Assembly: GCA_951799425.1 (NCBI GenBank)
Contig: OX637407.1
Location: 1,061,501-1,125,500, forward strand
Source of the DNA: Ilex aquifolium
Taxonomy: Eukaryota > Streptophyta > Magnoliopsida > Aquifoliales > Aquifoliaceae
DNA length: 64,000 bases
Direction: 5' to 3'
Made by a program: the position numbers and the translations under genes. The notes below the pieces were generated by a model that ran no database searches, had not been told where the DNA came from, and saw only the letters and a list, made by a program, of their open reading frames with translations. Positions 10,746 to 22,332 of this stretch are shown in pieces (within the stretch, counting starts at the first letter, position 1; each line of letters opens with the position of its first letter).

Positions 10746-13027
10746 TGTAACACCCCGCATTTTCGTTTATATATGTATATAGATATATATTAAATAATAG
10801 TTGTAAAAATGTGGATATGTGTAGTGATGGTAGGAATAAAAAAAAAACTAGAGATGCAAATTAATTTGGAAGTTGAAGTTTTGAAGGTGTGTAAGCTTGA
10901 GAAGAGGGATTAAGTAAGTTTCTAAATGGATTTAGGTCAAAATAAGGTTTCCATTGAGTCCGGAAGGTCGAAAAACCTTGGGAGAGGTGATATGGGGTGT
11001 ATTAGAAGTTAGGAAGTATTTTGGAGTTAAAACACATTTTAGAGAAAATTTGGGTATAAAGGATTTTGGACACTGTCTACTATTTCGATCATAACTTTTT
11101 ATTCCTAACTCCAATTGATCTCAAATTTGGAAAGCAGATATTAGACATCTAGGGCTACAAAAGTGTCTCTCATGAAAATTCTCCAATTCGACCTCTAAAT
11201 GGGTCAAAACTGCACTTGAAGTTGAAGCAGAAAATCTGGGCAGTGACTACCGGTAGTCAATGGTCCAGTGTGCCCGAGCTACCGGTAGTCAACAGGTAGT
11301 CAAGTGCCCAGTGTACTCGGACTACCGGTAGTCAACAGGTAGTCGAGTGCCCAGAATAGTCGAACTACCGGTAGTCACTGTAAAAATCAGACAATTTTAG
11401 TTCGCGAACAGCCGGTTTTTCCCCCACTATAAATACTTCTTGCCATCCCCTTAGCCTTCATTACACACCTTAAAACCCTAGAAAACATTAGAGAGAAAGA
11501 GGGGAAGAGAAAAACACAAGATCAAAGGTGAAAAACAAGGAAAGACAAAGGGTTCACAAGTGATTCAAGACTCAAACCCTAGGTTTCTTCAAGAGCTTAA
11601 GGTAGGGGTTTTCTTCCATTCTTGTTCATTGATGTTAGGGTTATTATATATATATATGTTTTGACTCCTAATCATATGTATTTGCTATGGATTCATTGTT
11701 TCTTGGATTGCTTGCAATTGTTAACATGTTTTACACAAAATTAGGGTTGTATACCCATGAAATCTCTCTTTTGTTTGAAAAACCCTAGTTTTCAAGAGTG
11801 ATGGGTTTTCCTCTTGAACTCTTCCTTTATTCTTGATTTCAAAATCATAGTGTTTTGTGTTGAGTAATAAAATGATATTGTTGTGATCTCTTGCATTTTC
11901 TTGGTTGGTTATTGAAAATGTCACATGCTTAAATTGGGGATTTTAAGATATCCTTGTAAATTGTGAAATGGGGTTTGGTATTGTATCTCTTATGAGTGTG
12001 GGAAGACCATGGGTGACCTTTGACGAGATATCGTAGAGTGGGTAGACGTGTTGCTTGCTCCGTGTGGGTTGGCATTTCTCCTACCACTCGTAGTGGGGTT
12101 AGTGCTTTGGTAAGACTAAACCGCTATTGCTCACGGGTGTCGTGTAAGAGGGTTAGTATACTAATACCTGGGTTGGATACGTCACTTCCATGGGTATGGC
12201 ATACGCCCTTCCTAAAGGATGGATATCTTTGATAAGATTTGTGTGGGTGTGTGTGGGCTAGATATTACTCAATGTGTTGATTCATGGGGTTTGCTTTACA
12301 TCATGTTTGAGATACACATACATATGGTTGTTGAATATTCAAGTTATGGATTATTGTATTATTGTGGAAAATGGTTTCCTACAAGAACTTGTGGGAGTAT
12401 GGGATTCCACAAGGTCTTGTGGGAAAATGGTTTATATTTTGGAAAATGGATATGTATTGGATCTTGGTTTCTTTTACTGTTCATTTAAATTACTGTTGCT
12501 ACTTAAACTTGAGATCCATTTTAAAATGTCCCTGTTTTACTTCAAAGATTATGTATGCTATTTGTAAAATGAGACCGACCATTTTATATGTTTTTATAAA
12601 CCTTGTTCGAGTTTGGGAGGAATGTTGCTACGGAGCTTAGTGCTCACCCCCTACCGCTAACATTTTTCAGATACGGTGCTAGAGGAGAACCTCGGAGTTG
12701 ACGAGCAGGGGTATTGGGAGGCCCCATTCGAGGGAAATCTAGATCCCGAGGTGGACATATAGAGACATAGCTTCCTTTGTAATAGACTTGAGAATTTATT
12801 TTGAAATCATGTGAAGTTTAGTTTTCTTTTGTTATTCCGCTGCTAAGTTACGTTTGATCCTTTGAGATGTAAATGCCATAGCTTGGCTTATTCTTTTGGG
12901 ATGATATTGTAAATTTTATGGATGATGAATGGAAATTTTTTCTTATTGATGGAATTATATTAGTGCTCTCATGTTGTGAATGGTCTTAGAATGTAATGCC
13001 GTCCAGGGTGTGTTTTGGGGCGTTATA
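10746..13027 (+). mobile_element. Solo LTR C, relative of family A
   Basis: 2282 bp, opening TGTAACACCCC and ending GTTATA (the usual final CA has become TA). Perfect 5-bp duplication attga at 10741-10745 and 13028-13032; removing it restores the sequence of the other B LTR exactly at this point. No internal region remains, so two LTRs recombined and left one. Sequence either side of its palindromes is recognisably the same as in LTR A1, but the palindromes are ACTACCGGTAGT-type. A clear TATA box CTATAAATA lies at 11427-11435. Confidence 0.95.
11245..11435 (+). promoter_or_regulatory. Promoter block of LTR C: ACCGGTAGT palindromes plus TATA
   Basis: Palindromes GACTACCGGTAGTC at 11245-11258 and 11320-11333, ACTACCGGTAGT at 11364-11375, and a partial copy near 11279, with loose half-sites between. 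TATA box CTATAAATA at 11427-11435, about 50 bp after the last palindrome. Transcription would start near 11460 and run right. Confidence 0.75.
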
Positions 13028-14897
13028 ATTGATTCCATATATTTACATATCAAAATGGAATTCTTACAAAAGCTTTACAAAATAACCATAAAAGCCACAA
13101 GTCGGCTTTCTTCAACCTTGAGGCTCGAAATGGGAGCCGTCCGCCGGTGTAAACCCCGCACCTGAAATGTTTTTCCCACAAAGGGCGAGCCACGCTCAAT
13201 AGGGTATCTCCTAATGAGGCTACTCCCCAACCTAAATGCATATGAAATGTTCACATGCCAAAATCAACAATTCATAACATTCCAAGCAAGGAAATATATT
13301 CAATGATGGAATTTGCAATGCCATGCTATGGAATGAGGTGAGACCCACTCATGCATATCAACCGAGCCCTTCCCGGCTCCTCTACACATGCAAGTGCCAA
13401 TGTGTACCAATCCGTCATTTATGTTGCACATCAAATGACATTTTATTCTAGGGTTTTTATAGGGGTGGATGTTCATGGACTCACACCAAAGGTCACCCAA
13501 CCTACACGGAATTCATGGACTTCCACCAACGGTTCCGCGTACACCGACACACTTTATGGGCTCATATACCAACGGAGTGCGTATCCAATCACCGGGTCTC
13601 TCACCCGAGGGATAGTCTAGCCCTTCTTGCTACCCCAACCCTAACAACCATGCAAACCGTGAGACTCGACTAGGTCATCGACCCGTATCACCCGAGCCCA
13701 CTCGTCGTCCACCAAACTTGGTGAAGACAACCACCATGCACACACACCCACTAAATGCGATGTTCCCGTGCATATGCAATGTGATGTCCCATTGCAACAA
13801 TAATACAATGTTCAATATGGTATGAGTAACATATGAACATTTACAACATATTTCACACACTTCATGGCAAAATCATATCATAAGCATATAATTTCCATAA
13901 AACAATTTCCAAACATGTTGTCACATAATCATGTTATCAACATCTTAAATTCCTCAAGGCATATACATAAACACATAACATGCCCACAATTCCATATAAC
14001 CCAAGATTCACATTGGATTAATTTCATGTACCCAATTCTAGAAATCTCATTTAGAAACTTGTAATTACCAATCCAATTAGAATTGATCTTTACCCAATTC
14101 CATAACCATTTCACCCAAATCAAACAAATAGGCAAGAGATACACATCCTATCATCCTACCCATTTCATTAAAACATTCTAGGTTTGGAATAAACCTTAGT
14201 AGGAAGAAACCCTACCTCTTGAAGCGTAAGGAACGACCGTAGGAAGCTCCAAGACCCGATTCAAGCTCTAAGCCCTAACTTCCCAAAATCCCGTTCCTCG
14301 AATTTCGCCCAAACCCGACCTTCTTGGTATGATTTTGTAGTCCTTGGCGAGGAGAACAACTTTCTCTCTTGGCTCGAGTTGATTTGAGCTCTCAATCGTT
14401 GTAGATCGTAGAGAGAATGTGGAGAAAACTTTGCTCTTTCCCTCTCTTCCTCTCACGTGTATCGGCTGAACAAATGGGGAGAAAATCAGATTTTCTCCCC
14501 TTTAAATACCCTTTAAATACTTGGCCCTCAATGCGCCACACGACCCTTATTTCCCGGGTCCGTTTTAGCCCCGAAACGATGAAATTTCGCTCCGATTCAA
14601 GTTCAAAATATTTTTATTTTAACTTGCCGTCATTTATTTCCCAAAATTTAAAATTTTATTCAGAATCTCGTTTTTGGGTCTCCCGAGGTTTGACCGCCTC
14701 GTAAAACGCAAAAAATCCGACTAACTCGGAATTCAATGAAATTTGACAAGGTAACTAGGTTTCGCGAGACGAATCCAACGGTGATGTCCGTTTCGTTATC
14801 CGAGCTCTAGAAAATTTCAGGTTTACAACCTGTACCATAGTGGTAATTTACCATTTTGCCCTTTTTCTCAAAAGTTTAAATTTCCTCGGGTTTTACA

Positions 14898-14917
14898 TTC
14901 TTCCCCCCTTAAAAGAA
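14898..14917 (-). promoter_or_regulatory. Polypurine tract of B
   Basis: On the minus strand a TTTTAAGGGGGGAAG-type purine run directly abuts the 3' LTR. It follows the integrase stop by about 75 bp. Confidence 0.85.
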
Positions 14918-14991
14918 TTTCGTCCCCGAAATTCACACACTCATGCACAAACAACCACATGCATATGTCACAGTCATATAACACTAAATGA

Positions 14992-15729
14992 CTATAAGAA
15001 TGTACCTCCATCCTCAAATAAGAAAGGATAATTGGCACGTATGGTGTCCTCACGCTCCCATGTTGCCTCCTCCACTCCTCGGTGCTGCCACAACACCTTC
15101 ACAAGCCTCACGGTCTTGCCTCGAAAAACCTGATCCCGGCTATCCATGACACGCACTGGCCCCTCCTCAAAGGTTCCATCCGTATCAACAACAAGCTCGC
15201 CCCAATCCACAACATGCGTCGGATCTGGAGTATATTTCTGGAGCATGGAGACATGGAATACCGCGTGAACACCTGATAAAGTTGGCGGTAACGCCAATCT
15301 GTAGGCCACAGTGCCAACTCTCTCAAGTATCTCGAAGGGCCCAATATACCTCGGCGACAGCTTTCCCCGCTTGCCGAATCTGACCACTCCTCTCTTAAGC
15401 ATCACCTTCAAGAAGACATGATCTCCCACCTCAAACTCCAGAGGTCGCCGCCGTCTATCGGCGTAACTCTTCTGCCGGCTCTGAGCCGTGAGAAGACGCT
15501 TCCTTATCAAATCCACCTTCTCTGAGGTGTCTCTAATCAAGTCTGGACCAGTAGAGGGTCTTTCTCCAATCTCCGTCCAACAAATTGGAGAACGGCAAGG
15601 CCTCCTGTAAAGCGCCTCATAGGGTGCCATCCGTATGCTCGCCTGATAGCTGTTATTATAGGCGAATTCCACTAAGGGTAAATGCTCTTCCCAGCAACCC
15701 TTGAGGTCTAGGACACATGCTCGTAGCAT
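14992..15729 (-). pseudogene. B integrase C-terminus with chromodomain
   Basis: 245 codons in the same frame as the rest of pol, after three stops upstream. It begins in the end of the integrase core (FAYNNSYQASI region). It then has the GPF/Y-type motif (YIGPFEILERVG) and a C-terminal chromodomain (VLWQHRGVEEATWERE). The chromodomain and the DSRDQV-x-RGKTVRLVKV linker are hallmarks of Tekay/Del chromoviruses, where they direct integration to modified heterochromatin. This segment is uninterrupted and ends at a natural stop, 75 bp before the polypurine tract. Confidence 0.9.
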
Positions 15730-16080
15730 GTCCTATAACGTCTGAATGGTCCTCTCCGACTGACCATCTATCTAGGGATGAAAGGCTGTGCTCATCCTCA
15801 ACTGAGTCCCCATGGCTCACTGGAAACTCTCCCAAAAGTGAGCCGTAAACCTGGGATCCAGATCTGATACTATAGATACGGGCACCCCATGCAACCGGAC
15901 TATCTCCCTTATGTACAACCTGCAGAATTCCTCCAGCGTGAAGGTCATCCGCACCGCCAAAAAGTGTGCCGACTTCGTAAGCCGGTCCACTATCACCCAC
16001 ATCGCATCATGTCCCCGCGATGTCCGTGGCAAGTGGGTCACAAAATCCATCGTGACGTGTTCCCACTTCCATTCAGCCAC
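15730..16080 (-). pseudogene. B integrase catalytic core with stops
   Basis: Continuous in frame with its neighbours. The first Asp is in the WEHVTMDF motif and the second in VSDLDPRF, where the usual SDRDPRF has Leu for Arg. The catalytic Glu lies in DGQSERTIQ at about 15755. Stops interrupt at 15817-15819 (TGA), near 15780 (TAG) and near 15733 (TAG), plus the TAA at 16081-16083. The TGA fits a CpG deamination of an Arg codon and the first TAG a C-to-T change of a Gln codon. No full integrase can be made without readthrough. Confidence 0.85.
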
Positions 16081-17967
16081 TTACAACGGCTGAAGCATAC
16101 CAGCTGGCCTTTGGTGTTCAGCCTTAATCTGCTGACATGTGAGGCATCTACTGACAAAGTCGCCAATCTGCCTCTTCATCCCGCTCCAATAATACTGGCG
16201 ACGAAGATCATGATACATCTTCTTGCCGCCTGGATGCACCGCAAAACGAGAGCAATGAAACTCCCTGAGAATTTCCTCTCTCAGATCCGCCGACTGGGGA
16301 ACCACAACTCTTCCCCTAAACCGAAGACTGTCATCCGAGTGAATGGCCCAGCCCTCGTCACCAGTACCCGCCTGCACTCGGTCCCTGATGGATGATAACT
16401 CTGGGTCCTGCCCCTGGGACTCAATCACTCTGCTCAGTAGGGAAGGCGTAGCCACCAAGCTCCCTAAAACACCCTGAGTCCGACCCCGATAATGCAGCCC
16501 AAATTGGCCCACGGTCTCAAGCATCCGCCACTCCCGGGAAGCCACACTAGCTAAGACACCCCGTGACTTCCGGCTAAGTGCGTCAGCCACCACATTTGCC
16601 TTACCAGGGTGGTAATGCAAAGTGAAGTCATAGTCTTCTAGGTACTCCATCCACCTACGCTGCCTCATGTTGAGGTCCTGCTGAGTGAAGATGTACTTCA
16701 GACTTTTGTGGTCCGAAAACACCTCAAATTGTTCACCATATAAATAGTGGCGCCAAGTCTTCAAGGCAAAGACAACGGCCGCCAACTCCATATCATGCGT
16801 AGGGTAATTCTGCTCGTGATTCTTCAATTGTCGAGAACCATAAGCCACCACTCTCCCGGATTGCATTAAGACACAACCAAGTCCGTCCTTGGAGGCATCG
16901 CAATACACCGTGTAGTTTTGTCCCCTCTCTGGAACAATCAAGATAGGAGCTGAAGTGAGCCTCCTCTTTAGCTCCTGGAATGTCTTCTCACACGAATCAT
17001 TCCACTCAAACTTGACCTCCTTCCGGGTCAATCTAGTCATAGGTGCTGCTAGTCGGGAGAAGTCTTCGATGAATCTCCGGTAGTACCCTGCCAATCCCAA
17101 GAAACTACGTATCTCGAAGACTGACTTTGGCCTCTCCCAACTCATAACTGCCTCAACTTTCTCCGGGTCAACTGACACCCCCGAAGCTGACACCACGTGT
17201 CCCAAAAATTTCACCTCCATGAGCCAAAATTCACACTTACTGAACTTGGCGTACAACTGGTGGTCCCTCAAGGTCTGGAGAACAATCCTCAAGTGACCCT
17301 CATGCTCCTCTTCAGTCTTGGAGTAGATCAAGATGTCATCAACAAACACCACGACGAATTGATCTAAATAGGGTTGGAACACCCTGTGCATGAGACCCAT
17401 GAATGCTGCCGGGGCATTCGTCAATCCAAATGGCATCACAGTGAACTCAAAATGCCCGTAACGTGTTCTGAACGCCGTCTTAGGGATATCTGCCTCCCTA
17501 ATCCTCAACTGATGGTAGCCCGTGCGGAGATCTATCTTGGAATAGATCCGCGCTCCCCTCAGCTGATCAAACAGGTCATCAATCCTCGGCAAAGGGTACC
17601 TATTATTTATGGTGACCCGGTTCAACTGCCGATAGTCTATACACAATCGAAGGGTCTTATCCTTCTTCTTAGCAAACAGCACCGGAGCGCCCCAAGGTGA
17701 AGTGCTCGGTCTAATAAAGCCCTTGTCCAATAATTCTTGTAATTGAACCTTGAGTTCTTGCAACTCAGCTGGCGCCATCCTATGTGGAGTCATAGAAATG
17801 GGCGAAGTACTAGGATGTAACTCGATGCTAAAGTCCACATCCCTATGGGGAGGTAATCCCGGTAACTCGTTCGGAAAGACGTCCTCATACTCACACACCA
17901 CCCGAGGTAGACCCAATTCCTGTCTTGCCTCGTCCTCCAGGGTAAGGCTCGCAAGCCAACCCATCAA
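16081..17967 (-). pseudogene. B reverse transcriptase, RNase H and integrase zinc domain
   Basis: 628 uninterrupted codons. RT spans about residues 95-260 with [11 protein letters not shown] (Asp146) and FVDD (208-211). RNase H spans about 350-465 with Asp357 (YCDAS), Glu394, Asp419 (FSDH) and Asp462 (VVADALSR). The integrase HHCC zinc domain has His571, His578, Cys608 and Cys611. All key residues are present. The segment is bounded by stops at 17968-17970 and 16081-16083 that lie in the same frame, so it is the middle of one gag-pol polyprotein. Family: Ty3/gypsy, Tekay/Del, which normally has a single long frame. RT copies genomic RNA into DNA within the particle. Confidence 0.93.
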
Positions 17968-18828
17968 CTACCCATGCCATCGAGAGTCATACACGGCTTG
18001 GGGCAAAGCATCATGCTTTTCCCCCTGAAACTTGAAACAAACACCGTCCGGTGTATAGGTAGTGACCCTCTTCCTACCACAATCAATGACGACCCGATGT
18101 GTTGCCAACCAGTCCATCCTAAGGATGACATCGAACTCCGACATGTCCATAACCCTAAGGTCCACGGTGAGTAGAATCCCCGAGATCTCAAACTCACAAC
18201 TCCGACATATCTGATTCACACACACCCTAGCTCCTAGGGGTGAATTCACATACAACGGCTCTTCCAAGGTATCAACCCCTAAGCCCAAATCCCTCACACA
18301 TGATGCAGAAATGAATGAATGTGATGCACCAGAGTCAAATAACACTTTAGCCCATAAGCGAGAAAGTAGAAATGTACCCTGAATGACCGACTGGTCCACT
18401 GGCTCAGCCTGAGGTGTAATGGCGTAGACACGCCCTTGGGTCCCCGAAGTCCCGGCCTGTATGCCCTGCCCTCGGCCTCGACCCATGCTTTGGCCCATCT
18501 GGCCCGACTGCGGAGTCCCCGCTCGAAAAGTGGTAGGGGCCTGAGTAGTGCCCTGGAACTGATACTGGCTTCCCTGGCCCATGGTGGGGTAGGGAGGAAC
18601 AAAGTGTGTCTGTGGCTGTCCCACTGATGACTGGGACTGAGATGTCCCATAGCTCTGGGATCCTTGCCTTTGCGGACAATCCCGCTTCATATGCCCCGGT
18701 TGGTGGCAATGGAAACATGTCTTCTGGCCTGCCTGGTAGGTAGTCCTGAAGTTTCTCCCGCCCTGGGAAAATTGACCTTGGCCTTGGCCTTGATAGCCGC
18801 GGCCCTGTCCTTGAGGAGCAGAGGTCCT
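17968..18828 (-). pseudogene. B nucleocapsid zinc knuckle and protease
   Basis: Same frame as gag and RT. Just after the gag stop comes a Gly-Gln-rich stretch, then a zinc knuckle CFHCHQPGHMKRDC (first Cys codon at 18717). A Gln/Gly/Thr-rich linker and the aspartic protease follow, with VLFDSGASHSFIS (Asp at about residue 119 counting from the Met at 18690). The protease domain continues through VILRMDWLATH and ends at TAG 17968-17970, which separates it from RT. The stop at 18829-18831 separates it from the capsid. Confidence 0.9.
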
Positions 18829-19578
18829 CTACTTCTTCCCCGAACTAGAAGAAGAGGATTGGCCCTCCTTCTTCTTATCCTTGGCACCCGCCTCACGGAT
18901 GCTTCGTGCATCGTCAACCTCCCTCTCAATGGCCATAGCTGTCTCGACCATAGAGTCCAAGTCTTGCAGGCGGAGGCCCACAATCTTCCCCCGGATGGAT
19001 AGTTTCAATCCATCCTCAAACCTTCTTACCTTGGCCATATCTGTGGCCACGTAATCATCAGCAAATCGGGCTAATTCTGTGAACTTAGCCACATACTCCA
19101 TCACAGTCATTGACTCTTGCTTCAATTCTAGGAATTCCCGGGCCTTTGCATGTCGAACGGCCGTTGGGAAATATTTACCCATGAAGAGCTCCTTAAACTC
19201 TCCCCATGTCATGGCCTCTAAGTTCTTCGAGGCCGTCACCCAATCCCACCACAATTGGGCTTCTCCCTCTAACTGGAATGCAGCTAGTCTTATCTTAGTA
19301 GCATCTGAGGTGACCTCCATTGCTCCTAAGATTTTGTTGATTTGCCGGAACCAATGGTCGGCCACCATCGGGTCCGCCCCTCCCATAAAAACTGGAGGTT
19401 TGTGTGCTTTAAACTGTTGGAGGTTACTCGTGCCCCCATGCCCGGCATTTGCACTAGCTTGTGCAACAGTAGCCGCCATCATGCCCATGGTTTCCGTAAA
19501 CGCTTGTTGATCGAAGACCGGTGGTGGTTGATTATTGTTCCGCCCACCGCCTCGACGTCCTCTTCTCCCACTTGCCAT
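18829..19578 (-). pseudogene. B gag capsid
   Basis: 249 codons from the ATG at 19578 to TAG at 18829-18831. The basic Gly-rich N-terminus (MASGRRGRRGGG) is typical of Tekay gag. The retrotransposon gag domain follows, with LAAFQLEGEAQLWW and FKELFMGKYFP near residues 95-135 and MTVMEYVAKFTELARF after it. A Ser-rich, basic tail precedes the stop. Because the downstream frame continues into the zinc knuckle, this stop is likely a mutation that cuts gag short of its nucleocapsid. Confidence 0.92.
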
Positions 19579-19932
19579 CTACACACGTCAAATGGCAATG
19601 GCACACTAACTTAGTACCCTGATGTAGGGACCAAAGTTAAAATGTTTATAATTTTCTCATTGTCTCACTAGTAAAGCGTATGCCTCCAATAGTAGACATT
19701 TATTCTTTGAACTTTCCCGTTCATTTGCTTTCCCACTCCCAAGGTTAAGTTCTCTAACCCTAGTGTGTCCATTTCCATACACATTTTACCATACATATAA
19801 TACACATATCACATATCACATAACATGTAGCAATTTAAGCACATAACATGTAATGTGCAATGAATGCAATGGTCTAGACTCATGCCTCATCAAGTCCTAG
19901 GTAAATCGCATACCTATGCTCTGATACCAAGC
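19579..19932 (-). promoter_or_regulatory. B leader and primer-binding site
   Basis: Non-coding leader between LTR and gag. On the minus strand TGGTATCAGAGC (19918-19929) is a tRNA-Met type primer-binding site, 3 bp from the LTR. A related leader is present in element E (54597-54900). Confidence 0.88.
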
Positions 19933-22332
19933 TGTGACGCCCCAATTTCTGGGGGTCCTATATTAACCGTTGACCAACCGTCAACCCGCGGAAGTATCCG
20001 TGAATGTCCCTTAAACCCGACACCACGTCAAATAACATTCCTTTAACCGGAATCATAACCCACAACTGTTAATTGAAATCAATTATTCATTTGGTTTAAC
20101 CAAGACCCAACGCACCTTGATTTACACTCCATTATAGTCCATTTACATCATTGGAGGAAGGGAAAACATAGATTGAAAATAGGGCAAAGCAATTTAAAAA
20201 TCAGTAAATTTTGGAGAGTGTACCGGTACACAGTATCGGTACCCCGATGTACCGGTACACAGTACCGGTACTGTTAACCTACTGGAAAGGGGGGTACCGG
20301 TACACAGTACCGGTACCATACTGTACCGGTACCCAGTACCGGTACTCTCTGCCCAATTTTGCCATTTTCAACCATTTTTCATTTCCAATCCATTCAAAAC
20401 CTTTCCCAATTCATCAAATACATGTTTGACAAGGATTTCCATATAAAACATGGTTTGTACAAGTTCTATTACAATTGATTCCATATATTTACATATCAAA
20501 ATGGAATTCTTACAAAAGCTTTACAAAATAACCATAAAAGCCACAAGTCGGCTTTCTTCAACCTTGAGGCTCGAAATGGGAGCCGTCCGCCAGTGTAAAC
20601 CCCGCACCTGAAATGTTTTTCCCACAAAGGGTGAGCCACGCTCAATAGGGTATCTCCTAATGAGGCTACTCCCCAACCTAAATGCATATGAAATGTTCAC
20701 ATGCCAAAATCAACAATTCATAACATTCCAAGCAAGGAAATATATTCAATGATGGAATTTGCAATGCCATGCTATGGAATGAGGTGAGACCCACTCATGC
20801 ATATCAACCGAGCCCTTCCCGGCTCCTCTACACATGCAAGTGCCAATGTGTACCAATCCGTCATTTATGTTGCACATCAAATGACATTTCATTCTAGGGT
20901 TTTTATAGGGGTGGATGTTCATGGACTCACACCAAAGGTCACCCAATCTACACGGAATTCATGGACTTCCACCAACGGTTCCGCGTACACCGACACACTT
21001 TATGGGCTCATATACCAACGGAGTGCGTATCCAATCACCGGGTCTCTCACCCGAGGGATAGTCTAGCCCTTCTTGCTACCCCAACCCTAACAACCATGCA
21101 AACCGTGAGACTCGACTAGGTCATCGACCCGTATCACCCGAGCCCACTCGTCGTCCACCAAACTTGGTGAAGACAACCACCATGCACACACACCCACTAA
21201 ATGCGATGTTCCCGTGCATATGCAATGTGATGTCCCATTGCAACAATAATACAATGTTCAATATGGTATGAGTAACATATGAACATTTACAACACATTTC
21301 ACACACTTCATGGCAAAATCATATCATAAGCATATAATTTCCATAAAACAATTTCCAAGCATGTTGTCACATAATCATGTTATCAACATCTTAAATTCCT
21401 CAAGGCATATACATAAACACATAACATGCCCACAATTCCATATAACCCAAGATTCACATTGGATTAATTTCATGTACCCAATTCTAGAAATCTCATTTAG
21501 AAACTTCTAATTACCAATCCAATTAGAATTGATCTTTACCCAATTCCATAACCATTTCACCCAAATCAAACAAATAGGCAAGAGATACACATCCTATCAT
21601 CCTACCCATTTCATTAAAACATTCTAAGTTTGGAATAAACCTTAGTAGGAAGAAACCCTACCTCTTGAAGCGTAAGGAACGACCGTAGGAAGCTCCAAGA
21701 CCCGATTCAAGCTCTAAGCCCTAACTTCCCAAAATCTCGTTCCTCGAATTTCGCCCAAACCCGACCTTCTTGGTATGGTTTTGTAGTCCTTGGCGAGGAG
21801 AACAACTTTCTCTCTTGGCTCGAGTTGATTTGAGCTCTCAATCGTTGTAGATCGTAGAGAGAAGGTGGAGAAAACTTTGCTCTTTCCCTCTCTTCCTCTC
21901 ACGTGTATCGGCTGAACAAATGGGGAGAAAATCTGATTTTCTCCCCTTTAAATACTTGGCCTTCAATGCGCCACACGACCCTTATTTCCCGGGTCCGTTT
22001 TAGCCCCGAAACGATTAAATTTCGCTCCGATTCAAGTTCAAAATATTTTTATTTTAACTTGCTGTCATTTATTTCCCAAAATTTAAAATTTTATTCAGAA
22101 TCTCGTTTTTGGATCTCTCGAGGTTTGATCGCCTCGTAAAACGCGAAAAATCCGACTAACTTGGAATTCAATGAAATTTGACAAGGTAACTAGGTTTCGC
22201 GAGACGAATCCAACGGTGATGTCCGTTTCGTTATCCGAGCTCTAGAAAATTTCAGGTTTACAACCTGTACCATAATGGCAATTTACCATTTTGCCCTTTT
22301 TCTCAAAAGTTTAAATTTCCTCGGGTTTTACA
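19933..22332 (-). repeat. 5' LTR of B (2400 bp)
   Basis: TGTGACGCC to TTTTACA on this strand; in the element's sense TGTAAAACCC to GTCACA. It aligns with the 3' LTR once C is removed. Palindromes GTACCGGTAC start at 20220, 20249, 20262, 20294, 20307, 20323 and 20336, with one mutated copy at 20233. The target duplication caagt follows at 22333-22337. Confidence 0.93.

Larger units (their letters stand above)
10201..14897 (-). repeat. 3' LTR of B, interrupted by solo LTR C
   Basis: Runs from TGTGACGCC at 10201 to TTTTACA at 14897. In the element's sense it opens TGTAAAACCC. Solo LTR C occupies 10746-13027. A TATA-like TATTTAAA occurs twice near 14505-14525 because of a 12-bp duplication. The eight GTACCGGTAC palindromes lie toward the 3' end of the LTR, far from that promoter. 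Confidence 0.9.
10201..22332 (-). mobile_element. Tekay-type chromovirus retrotransposon B, complete but inactive
   Basis: Ty3/gypsy element on the minus strand with both LTRs, primer-binding site, gag, protease, RT, RNase H, integrase, chromodomain and polypurine tract. The flanking 5-bp duplication caagt (10196-10200 and 22333-22337) proves transposition into LTR D. After removing nested LTR C, the LTRs are about 2410 and 2400 bp and differ by roughly 1% by eye plus a 12-bp duplication near 14505. That indicates a fairly recent insertion. Gag and pol share one frame; about six stops make it non-functional as it stands. Confidence 0.95.

Noticed and set aside
13300-13620. Overlapping small frames on both strands that recur at 20746-21066
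   Set aside because: They recur only because they lie in the two LTRs of B; no codon bias or homology.
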